The notes under the pieces are model-generated. The model was given only the letters and a program-made list of their open reading frames with translations. It did no database searches and was not told where the DNA came from. Positions 1 through 5,167 of a stretch of DNA of 6,914 bases are shown in pieces (within the stretch, counting starts at the first letter, position 1; the number at the start of each line of letters is the position of its first letter). The translations under genes were made by a program, and so were the position numbers. The DNA comes from an uncultured Oscillibacter sp. GTDB taxonomy: Bacteria > Bacillota > Clostridia > Oscillospirales > Oscillospiraceae. The DNA lies in NCBI GenBank assembly GCA_905233795.1, contig CAJOFP010000031.1, forward strand, positions 1 to 6,914. Direction: 5' to 3'.

Positions 1-594
1 GGGCGGCGTCACACGGTAAGAGACACGGAAAACGCGCTGAATCTGGCGGCGCGTCTGGGATTTGATTGTATTAATATGGATTTAATCGCCGGACTGCCGA
101 AAGATAATTTAGATGGATTTATAAAAAGTCTTGACGCGTGTATGGAATTTCATCCGGCGAATTTGACGGTTCATACGCTGGCTTTGAAAAAAGGCAGTAA
201 AATTTTGACGGAAAATTTAAATATATTACTTCCGGGCGCGGCGGACGTGGAAAATATGTTAAATTACGCGTATGATAAATTATATTTAAACGGATACGCG
301 CCGTATTATTTATATCGTCAGAAATATATGTCGGGCGGCTTTGAGAATACGGGCTGGAGTAAATTTCACGCGAATTGTATTTATAATATCTGTGAAATGT
401 CGGAATTATGCGGGATTTTAGCGTTTGGGGCGGGCGGCGCGACGAAATTGATAAAATTTGACCCGCAAAATCCGGAGCGCGTACAAATCAAACGCGTATT
501 TCACGCGAAATATCCCGAAGAATATTTGTCCGGGATTGAAAAACGCCGGGATAACTGGAAAATTATATCAGATTTTTACGCGGGTTTGTCTTGA
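1..594 (+). CDS. hemZ: HemZ, coproporphyrinogen III oxidase/dehydrogenase-like radical SAM protein (5' end outside window)
   Basis: This is the C-terminal 197 residues of a larger protein. The frame is open from base 1 and ends at TGA 592-594; the ATG at 76 is internal, because homologous sequence (GRRHTVRDTENALNLA) continues upstream of it. The fragment shows the radical SAM barrel stretch NMDLIAGLP (fragment residues 25-33), LTVHTLALKKGS (55-66), and the HemZ-type tail with PYYLYRQKYMSGGFEN (about 101-116), IYNICEM and the glycine-rich LAFGAGG. Full HemZ proteins are near 490 residues, so roughly 60% including the CxxxCxxC 4Fe-4S motif lies upstream. The family is annotated as oxygen-independent oxidation of coproporphyrinogen III in heme synthesis; in heme-poor anaerobes that role is not proven, and a HemW-like heme-binding role is an alternative. 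A 165-bp A/T-rich spacer separates it from the next gene. In B. subtilis hemZ is not at this locus. Confidence 0.85.
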   Translation, partial: GRRHTVRDTENALNLAARLGFDCINMDLIAGLPKDNLDGFIKSLDACMEFHPANLTVHTLALKKGSKILTENLNILLPGAADVENMLNYAYDKLYLNGYAPYYLYRQKYMSGGFENTGWSKFHANCIYNICEMSELCGILAFGAGGATKLIKFDPQNPERVQIKRVFHAKYPEEYLSGIEKRRDNWKIISDFYAGLS

Positions 595-695
595 TATAAA
601 ATTTAATATAAAATTTAAATGATAATCACGGAAATTTTTAATCAGATTGTAATAAAATTTTAATATAATAAAATTTTGGATATTATATAATAATA

Positions 696-731
696 AAAAT
701 AATGAAAATAATAGAAATAATCAAAATAATG
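696..731 (+). repeat. 9-bp tandem repeat (AAAATAATN x4)
   Basis: Four consecutive 9-bp units read AAAATAATG, AAAATAATA, GAAATAATC and AAAATAATG, directly upstream of the zinc-ribbon gene in its presumed leader. Units differ only at the first and last positions. A slippage origin is likely; no function is evident. Confidence 0.7.
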
Positions 732-746
732 AAATATAAAAACGCC

Positions 747-752
747 GGAGGG
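747..752 (+). promoter_or_regulatory. Ribosome binding site that fixes the zinc-ribbon protein start
   Basis: GGAGGG lies 7 nt before ATG 760. An in-frame TTG at 754 would sit 1 nt after the same motif, too close to be used, so ATG 760 is chosen. Confidence 0.8.
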
Positions 753-759
753 TTTGAAC

Positions 760-1173
760 ATGAATGATATGAACGGTATAAGCGGGAAGCTATACGCGCT
801 TCTGGACAGCGTGAAGAAGGGCGCGGAATCAGCCGGGGAGACGGCGTCGAACGCCGCTTATATGGCGGGCAAAAAAGGCGAGGATATTTATAACGTCGTG
901 AAATTAAATTTTAAAATCGCCGAATTAAAAAACGATGTGGATAACGCGTTGACTGAAATCGGTAAAATGGTCTATCAGACCCATATCGGCGGCGATGATA
1001 ATCAGGAAATTCTGCTGGAAAAACTGCGCGAAATTGATTCTTTACACGCGGAAATCGCGGAATTAGAGATCAAAACCGGCAAGGCTGAGAAGATTATAAC
1101 CTGTCCGGTCTGCGGTTCGGAGATTCAGGCGTCCGATCACGCCTATTGCGGACAGTGCGGGACGAAATTATAA
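760..1173 (+). CDS. Coiled-coil zinc-ribbon protein of unknown function
   Basis: A 137-residue soluble protein. Residues about 1-45 are amphipathic and rich in Gly/Ala/Lys. Residues 48-112 are charged and heptad-like (KIAELKNDVDNALTEIG, then EKLREIDSLHAEIAELEIK), which fits a helical coiled coil. The C-terminus is a zinc ribbon with two CxxC knuckles, CPVC (Cys115, Cys118) and CGQC (Cys130, Cys133), which should bind one Zn(II). No signal peptide or membrane segment is visible. Helical-coil plus C-terminal zinc-ribbon proteins of this size are common in Clostridia but have no assigned function that I know. The gene stands between hemZ and the flippase gene with A/T spacers on both sides, so co-transcription is possible but not shown. 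Its stop codon lies inside a perfect 24-bp palindrome. Confidence 0.85.
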   Translation: MNDMNGISGKLYALLDSVKKGAESAGETASNAAYMAGKKGEDIYNVVKLNFKIAELKNDVDNALTEIGKMVYQTHIGGDDNQEILLEKLREIDSLHAEIAELEIKTGKAEKIITCPVCGSEIQASDHAYCGQCGTKL

Positions 1174-1191
1174 TAATTATAATTATTATAA
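1168..1191. repeat. Perfect 24-bp all-A/T palindrome over the zinc-ribbon gene stop codon
   Basis: All twelve base pairs from 1168/1191 in to 1179/1180 are complementary, with no unpaired centre. It contains only A and T and spans the last Leu codon and TAA. An RNA hairpin here would be weak and is followed by an A-rich, not T-rich, stretch, so it is not a standard intrinsic terminator. Confidence 0.75.
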
Positions 1192-1295
1192 TTATAAAAA
1201 ATATAGCCCGCATAGAAAGCGAATATCAATAATAAAATAAAAATAAAATAAATATAAATAAATATGAAAATCTCCAGCGCGGAGGCAGTTATTTT

Positions 1296-2951
1296 ATGGC
1301 GGAAAAAAAGCAAGCGAGTGAAAATAAGCAAAATAAGCAAGTAAAGCAATCGTTTTTGGGCGGCGCCGCGATTTTAGCCGGCGGCGCCGCGATTGTCAAA
1401 TTAATCGGCGCGGTATATAAAATCCCGTTAAATAATATTTTAGGCGAAGTCGGCAAGACGTATTTTAACACGGCTTATGAAATTTATAATGTATTATTGA
1501 CGATTTCAACGGCGGGTCTGCCTTTAGCGATTTCCAGATTGACCAGTCAGGCCCGCGCCCGCGGACGTGAAAATGAGAAGCGTAAAATTTTTAAAACGGC
1601 GATCTGGCTGTTTTTTATTCTGGGACTGACCGGCGCGGTGTTCATGTTTTTCGGCGCGGAAAATTTAGCGGCGTTTCAAAATAATTCTATGGCCGCGCAG
1701 CCGATACGGGCTTTGGCCCCGGCGGTTTTCTGGGTGTGTTTATTGGCCTGTATGCGCGGTTATACGCAGGGACAGGGCAATATGACCCCCACGGCGGTTT
1801 CGCAGATTTTAGAGGCGTTATGCAAAGTCTGTCTGGGACTGCCGCTCGCTTGGTATGTTCTTGAAATTTTAAATATGCCGTTGGAGACGGGCGCGGCGGG
1901 CGCGATTTTAGGCGTCACGGTCGGGACGGTTTTGTCCGCCTTTTTCATGACGTTTTATTTATTTCGTCATCGGGATACGCGAATCGCAAACGACACGCCG
2001 CCGGGAAGCGGTTATTTAATCTCGCGTATTCTCGCTATCGGCGTTCCCATTACGTTAAGCAATTCCGCCATGAGCGTAATTACGGTCATGGATACGAAAA
2101 TTGTCATGGGCAGATTACAGAACGGTCTGGGATTGACGCAGTTAGAAGCGGCGGCTTTAAAAGGACAGTATAATTACGCGATGGATATGATCAATATGGT
2201 CGTCGCGTTCGCGTATCCGGTGACGATTAGTTTATTGCCGGCGGCGTCGGCGGCGTTGGCGCGGAAAGAATATCAAAAAACGGATGATATTATCTCTTCA
2301 GCGTTTCGCGTAATCGCGTTATTATCATTTCCGGCGGGCGTCGGGCTGTGCGTACTGTCCACGCCGATTATGCGCTTGATTTTACCGGCGCGTCCTGAGG
2401 CGGCTTTGGCCGCCGGGCCGCATTTAAGAGTATTGGCTTTCTCGTGTATTTTAATTTTCCTGATGGTATTAACCAACGCGATTTTGCAGACATACGGTAA
2501 AGAAATCATCCCAATTTTTACGGTCATCGCCGGGGGACTGGTCAAAATCACGATGAATTATATTTTAGTCGGCAATCCCATGATCAGCATTCACGGCGCG
2601 CCGATTTCCACGCTTTGCTGTTACGCCGCGATTGTGATTTTAAATTTTATATTCGTCTGGAAATACTCGCCGCGCAAGCCGCGTTATTTATCCATGTTCG
2701 CCAAACCGGTATTGGCTTCAGGAATCATGGGCGCGGCGGTCTGGGCGTCTTACGGCTTAACGGCGCGAATCATGGGCGGGAACGCCGCGACAATCTCATT
2801 TTCCAAAAACGCGCTGGCGACTTTATTTAGTATTATTATCGGCATGATGATTTATTTTGTTTGCGTAATCGCGCTGGGCATTCTCCGCGCCGATGACGTG
2901 AAATCCATTCCGCACGGTCAGACGATTATCCGCGTTTTGCGCTTGAAATAA
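1296..2951 (+). CDS. SpoVB/YabM-type polysaccharide (lipid-linked precursor) flippase, MOP superfamily
   Basis: A 551-residue integral membrane protein with a short Lys/Gln-rich cytoplasmic N-terminus (residues 1-18) followed by about 14 hydrophobic segments. Family signatures are visible: the first-helix motif leading to GAVYKIPLNNILG, then YEIYNVLLTISTAGLPLAISRL, and further on MRGYTQGQGNMTPTAVSQILEAL. These are typical of the SpoVB/YabM/YtgP group, close to MurJ, which moves undecaprenyl-linked cell-wall precursors across the membrane; SpoVB acts in spore cortex formation. Length is normal for the group (about 510-550). GGAGG at 1281-1285 is 10 nt before ATG 1296. Position directly before mazG equals that of yabM in B. 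subtilis. Orthology to YabM is therefore favoured by context over SpoVB proper, but sequence alone does not separate them, so no symbol is given. The substrate is inferred. Confidence 0.88.
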   Translation: MAEKKQASENKQNKQVKQSFLGGAAILAGGAAIVKLIGAVYKIPLNNILGEVGKTYFNTAYEIYNVLLTISTAGLPLAISRLTSQARARGRENEKRKIFKTAIWLFFILGLTGAVFMFFGAENLAAFQNNSMAAQPIRALAPAVFWVCLLACMRGYTQGQGNMTPTAVSQILEALCKVCLGLPLAWYVLEILNMPLETGAAGAILGVTVGTVLSAFFMTFYLFRHRDTRIANDTPPGSGYLISRILAIGVPITLSNSAMSVITVMDTKIVMGRLQNGLGLTQLEAAALKGQYNYAMDMINMVVAFAYPVTISLLPAASAALARKEYQKTDDIISSAFRVIALLSFPAGVGLCVLSTPIMRLILPARPEAALAAGPHLRVLAFSCILIFLMVLTNAILQTYGKEIIPIFTVIAGGLVKITMNYILVGNPMISIHGAPISTLCCYAAIVILNFIFVWKYSPRKPRYLSMFAKPVLASGIMGAAVWASYGLTARIMGGNAATISFSKNALATLFSIIIGMMIYFVCVIALGILRADDVKSIPHGQTIIRVLRLK

Positions 2952-3042
2952 AATAAATAAAATTTTATAAATTTAATAAAATAAATTAAAATATTTTAAA
3001 TATTTTTTAATATTTTTAAATTCAGGAGGAAATATTAAATCT

Positions 3043-4002
3043 ATGATCAAATTCCCGGAGAAAGATTTTTATAACTGGGATGATTTTCTGGAAGTCGTGC
3101 GCTTATTGCGTTCTGAGAATGGCTGTCCGTGGGATAAGATTCAAACTCACGCGTCAATCCGGAGAAATTTTCTGGAGGAAACTTATGAGGCGTTGGACGC
3201 TATAGACCGGGACAGTCTGGAAGATATGCGGGAAGAACTGGGCGACGTTATTTTACAATGCGCCTTTCACGCCCAAATCGAACGGGAACGCAATCGCTTC
3301 GCCATGCCGGACGTGATCGACGCCGTGACGAAAAAATTATTATACCGTCATCCCCATGTTTTCGGCGAGGTATTTCATCAGGATTATTCTCAAGATAATA
3401 ATCAGGATAATAATCAAGAAAATAATCAAGATTTTCAAAATAATATCGAAACGGCTATAATAAACGGCGAAAAAAAGCCGATTGAAAATATAGAGCGAGA
3501 TTTAAACCCGCCGGACGCCGGGAAAGCCGTGGGAACGTGGGAGGCGCGGAAACGCCGTGAAAAAGGGCATAATTTAACAGCCGACGCGATAGAATCCGTC
3601 CCGCATACGCTGCCCGCGCTGTGGCGGACGGAAAAAATACAGAAAAAAGTCGCTTCAGCGGGTTTCGATTGGGAAAATATTTCCGACGCGCTGGAAAAAC
3701 TGGAAGAAGAAGTCGGGGAACTGCGGGAAGCGGTTGAAAAATTCGAGAAATCGCCCGAAAATCAACGCGATTTAAATATCCCGCACGGCATTCGGGAGGA
3801 AGTCGGGGACGCGTTATTCATGGCGACAAAAATCGCGCAATTTTATCATGTAGACCCGGAGGACGCTTTGCATAATACATGCGATAAATTTGAACGGCGT
3901 TTCCGTCTGGTGGAGACGGCGGCGGACAAGCCTTTGTCGGATTATTCGCAGGATGAATTGGATATGCTCTGGAACAACGCCAAAAAACAGGAAAAAATAT
4001 AA
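3043..4002 (+). CDS. mazG: MazG nucleoside triphosphate pyrophosphohydrolase with low-complexity insert
   Basis: A 319-residue cytoplasmic protein of the all-alpha NTP pyrophosphatase family, which hydrolyses (d)NTPs to (d)NMP and PPi and removes aberrant nucleotides. Two MazG repeats are present. The first has the Mg-binding EExxE...ExxD set at Glu45/Glu46/Glu49 and Glu65/Asp68, after the hallmark ENGCPWDKIQTH. The second has Glu222/Glu223/Glu226 and Glu253/Asp256, then KFERRF. E. coli MazG is 263 residues; the excess lies between YRHPHVFG (to about 108) and TWEARK (from 165), including a Q/N/D-rich tract at 113-134. The N-terminal tetrapyrrole-methylase domain of B. subtilis YabN is absent, as in many Clostridia. 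GGAGG at 3025-3029 is 13 nt before the ATG, a long gap; no better in-frame start is seen. Both catalytic sets look intact. Confidence 0.92.
   Translation: MIKFPEKDFYNWDDFLEVVRLLRSENGCPWDKIQTHASIRRNFLEETYEALDAIDRDSLEDMREELGDVILQCAFHAQIERERNRFAMPDVIDAVTKKLLYRHPHVFGEVFHQDYSQDNNQDNNQENNQDFQNNIETAIINGEKKPIENIERDLNPPDAGKAVGTWEARKRREKGHNLTADAIESVPHTLPALWRTEKIQKKVASAGFDWENISDALEKLEEEVGELREAVEKFEKSPENQRDLNIPHGIREEVGDALFMATKIAQFYHVDPEDALHNTCDKFERRFRLVETAADKPLSDYSQDELDMLWNNAKKQEKI
3391..3426 (+). repeat. In-frame 12-bp tandem repeat x3 inside mazG
   Basis: Three consecutive units CAAGATAATAAT, CAGGATAATAAT and CAAGAAAATAAT encode Gln-Asp/Glu-Asn-Asn. A degenerate continuation follows. The tract lies in the linker between the two MazG domains, where length changes should be tolerated. 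Confidence 0.85.
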
Positions 4003-4024
4003 AAAATTATAAAAATTAATATAT

Positions 4025-4049
4025 AAGCGCGTGAAAATAAAAGCGCGTG
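4025..4049 (+). repeat. Paired 9-bp direct repeat AAGCGCGTG upstream of the HU gene
   Basis: AAGCGCGTG occurs at 4025-4033 and 4041-4049, a 16-bp period, in a spacer that is otherwise nearly all A/T. It could be a regulator half-site pair or a duplication; no known binding site is recognised. Confidence 0.6.
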
Positions 4050-4058
4050 GAATATAAT
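4031..4058 (+). promoter_or_regulatory. Candidate housekeeping promoter for the HU gene
   Basis: A perfect -10 hexamer TATAAT (4053-4058) follows a weak -35, GTGAAA (4031-4036, 4 of 6 matches to TTGACA), at 16-bp spacing. The predicted start near 4065 leaves a leader of about 33 nt with the HU ribosome site in it. HU is normally made at high level, so a private promoter is plausible. The A/T-rich background makes chance TATAAT matches common. Confidence 0.35.
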
Positions 4059-4082
4059 ATATAAAAAATCAAGAAAAAGAAA

Positions 4083-4089
4083 AGGATGG
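4083..4089 (+). promoter_or_regulatory. Ribosome binding site that fixes the HU start
   Basis: AGGATGG lies 8 nt before ATG 4098. The upstream in-frame ATG at 4086 is part of this motif and has no comparable site of its own, so ATG 4098 (MNKNELINAV) is chosen, giving the usual HU N-terminus. Confidence 0.7.
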
Positions 4090-4097
4090 GAAAAAAC

Positions 4098-4379
4098 ATG
4101 AACAAAAACGAATTGATCAACGCCGTGGCGGACGGAGCGGCTATCAGCAAGAAAGACGCCGACGCCGCTGTGACGGCTTTTATGGACGCCGTGATTCACG
4201 CTTTAAAAGAAGGCGACAAAGTCCAGCTTGTGGGATTCGGCTCGTTTGAGGTCCGTAAGCGCAACGCCAGAATCGGACGCAATCCGCGTACTAAAGAAGA
4301 AATCGAGATTCCCGCGTCTATCGTGCCGACGTTCAAGCCCGGCAAGATTTTAAAAGACGCCGTCGCGCATTTAAATTAA
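4098..4379 (+). CDS. hup: DNA-binding protein HU
   Basis: A 93-residue histone-like protein; HU proteins are 90-95 residues. The N-terminal helices MNKNELINAVADGAAISKKDADAAVTAF form the dimer body. The family signature GFGSFEVRKRNARIGRNPRT (47-66) leads into the DNA-binding beta-arm with Pro63, the conserved residue that intercalates into DNA, then EIEIPAS and FKPGK. HU binds DNA with little sequence preference as a dimer, bending and compacting the nucleoid. Lys66 stands where many HUs have Gly in the arm (RNPxTG); minor. The gene lies 95 bp after mazG and 22 bp before rqcP. This mazG-hup-rqcP order is familiar from Clostridia, whereas B. subtilis keeps hbs elsewhere. It may be driven by a local promoter as well as read-through. 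Confidence 0.95.
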   Translation: MNKNELINAVADGAAISKKDADAAVTAFMDAVIHALKEGDKVQLVGFGSFEVRKRNARIGRNPRTKEEIEIPASIVPTFKPGKILKDAVAHLN

Positions 4380-4401
4380 AATATTATTTATTATTTATAT
4401 T

Positions 4402-4656
4402 ATGCGTCTGGATAAATATTTAAAAATTTCAAGATTAATCAAACGGCGGACGGTCGCCAACGCCGCCTGTGACGAGGGTTTAATCGCCGTGAACGGCAAA
4501 CCGGCGCGGGCGTCTTATGAAATCAAAATCGGCGATTTCATCACGCTTGGCATCGGCAATCGCGTGATTACCGTGGAAGTCTTAAAAATACAGGATTCCG
4601 TGAAACAGGCGGACGCCGCCGGGATGTATCGGGAAGTGTCGTCCGGCGAAAATTAA
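4402..4656 (+). CDS. rqcP: RqcP (YabO), S4-domain ribosome quality control factor
   Basis: An 84-residue protein that is almost entirely one S4 RNA-binding domain: MRLDKYLKISRLIKRRTVANAACDEG (1-26), IAVNGKPARASYEIKIGD (28-45), then ITVEVLKI. In B. subtilis RqcP works with RqcH on stalled 60S-like (50S-peptidyl-tRNA) complexes to add C-terminal poly-alanine tails that mark aborted proteins for degradation. Length and the Arg/Lys-rich helix are normal. The 22-nt gap after HU is pure A/T and has no Shine-Dalgarno match, although this start is the conserved one; expression probably depends on an unstructured A/T leader or on translation from HU. A repeat element occupies the region downstream of the stop. 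Confidence 0.93.
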   Translation: MRLDKYLKISRLIKRRTVANAACDEGLIAVNGKPARASYEIKIGDFITLGIGNRVITVEVLKIQDSVKQADAAGMYREVSSGEN

Positions 4657-4685
4657 ACGCGAAATTTTACCCCCTGTTCAATATA

Positions 4686-4810
4686 ATGTCATTTAGTTGG
4701 AACCTCACCCCTGTCCCCTCCCCTAAAAGGGGAGGGGAACGCAAAGGGGAAAACGCCGCAAATCGCGTTCCCCCTCCCCTTTTAGGGGATAGGTTCTAAG
4801 CAAATGACAT
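4686..4810. mobile_element. MITE-like 125-bp imperfect inverted-repeat element between rqcP and yabP
   Basis: The ends ATGTCATTT (4686-4694) and AAATGACAT (4802-4810) are exact 9-bp inverted repeats. Inside them GAACCT (4700-4705) pairs with AGGTTC (4791-4796), and the left block CCCCTAAAAGGGGAGGGG (4720-4737) with GAACGC-type flank pairs with the right block CCCCTCCCCTTTTAGGGG. The left arm carries an extra CACCCCTGTCCCCT stretch. Each arm can also fold alone; the left hairpin has a perfect 9-bp stem, CCCCTCCCC/GGGGAGGGG (4715-4723, 4729-4737). There is no coding capacity. No target-site duplication is clear. The C/G-rich base content differs strongly from surrounding A/T spacers, which suggests insertion. 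From memory it resembles the dispersed 'CCTCACCCC...CCCTCTCC' repeats seen in several bacterial phyla; this is unverified. Confidence 0.55.
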
Positions 4811-4836
4811 CGGGACGCGAAAATAAAAATTACGCT

Positions 4837-4864
4837 TCTAAATCCCCGTCGCCGCGCATACAAT
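4837..4864 (+). promoter_or_regulatory. Candidate sigma-E (mother-cell sporulation) promoter for yabP-yabQ
   Basis: CATACAAT (4857-4864) is an exact match to the sigma-E -10 consensus as I recall it. A weak -35-like TCTAAAT (4837-4843, 4 of 7 to KMATATT) stands 13 bp upstream. In B. subtilis yabP and yabQ belong to the sigma-E regulon, so the place is right. Against it, the -35 is poor and the start would fall at about 4871, right at the ribosome site, leaving a very short leader. Confidence 0.33.
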
Positions 4865-4870
4865 ACGCGG

Positions 4871-4878
4871 GAAGGGGG
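4871..4878 (+). promoter_or_regulatory. Ribosome binding site deciding the GTG start of yabP
   Basis: GAAGGGGG lies 8 nt before GTG 4887. The nearer ATG at 4880 is in another frame and meets a stop after eight codons, so the GTG is the start. Confidence 0.7.
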
Positions 4879-4886
4879 AATGCGCC

Positions 4887-5165
4887 GTGAACGAATTGAC
4901 CCATGAACTCGAAATCCATCGTTTGGAGATTATCAACCGGGAAAAATTGACCGTCTCCGGCGTGGAGGACGTGGAACGATTCGACGAAACCGGCATTGTC
5001 ATGACGACCGGCGCGGGAACGCTGATGATCACGGGATCGGATTTGCATATTGGCAAGTTGTCTCTCGACGGCGGCGAATTGTATGTGGACGGGCGGATTG
5101 ATTCTATCAGCTATGAGGACGCGTCTCCGGCGCGTGGCGGACTGCTTGGCCGCCTGTTTGGTTAA
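4887..5165 (+). CDS. yabP: Sporulation protein YabP
   Basis: A 92-residue protein of the YabP/YqfC family, predicted mostly beta-strand, with typical motifs: HRLEIINREKLTVSGVEDVERFDETGI near the start, then TGAGTLMITGSDLHIGKLSLDGGELYVDGRIDSISY. Family length is about 95-100. It starts with GTG. No signal peptide or membrane segment is visible; the C-terminus ends in a small basic/hydrophobic tail, GGLLGRLFG. YabP is limited to endospore formers and is made in the mother cell under sigma-E in B. subtilis; its relative YqfC has been linked to spore development, but the molecular role is not known. It is followed after 2 nt by yabQ, with which it must be co-translated. It is cut off from rqcP by 230 bp holding the repeat element, unlike the tight rqcP-yabP spacing usual at this locus. 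Confidence 0.92.
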   Translation: MNELTHELEIHRLEIINREKLTVSGVEDVERFDETGIVMTTGAGTLMITGSDLHIGKLSLDGGELYVDGRIDSISYEDASPARGGLLGRLFG

Positions 5166-5167
5166 AT

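Noticed and set aside
664..691. Two perfect TATAAT boxes (664-669, 686-691) upstream of the zinc-ribbon gene
   Set aside because: Neither has an acceptable -35 hexamer at 16-18 bp; likely background in A/T sequence.
1221..1249. Sigma-E-like pair GAATATC (1221-1227) and AATAAAAT (1242-1249), 14-bp spacing, before the flippase gene
   Set aside because: The -10 lacks both diagnostic C residues and the spacer is so A/T-rich that such partial matches are expected by chance.
2986..2999. 14-bp palindrome TTAAAATATTTTAA before mazG as a terminator or operator
   Set aside because: Short and all A/T in an A/T-only spacer; expected by chance, with no supporting context.
4715..4737. The left hairpin of the repeat element as an intrinsic terminator of rqcP
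   Set aside because: The stem is strong but is followed by AACGC with no T-run on either strand.
4657..4822. ACGCGAAA at both 4657-4664 and 4815-4822, flanking the repeat element, as a possible target-site duplication
   Set aside because: The copies are not adjacent to the element ends (21 and 4 bp away), and ACGCG is very frequent in this genome.
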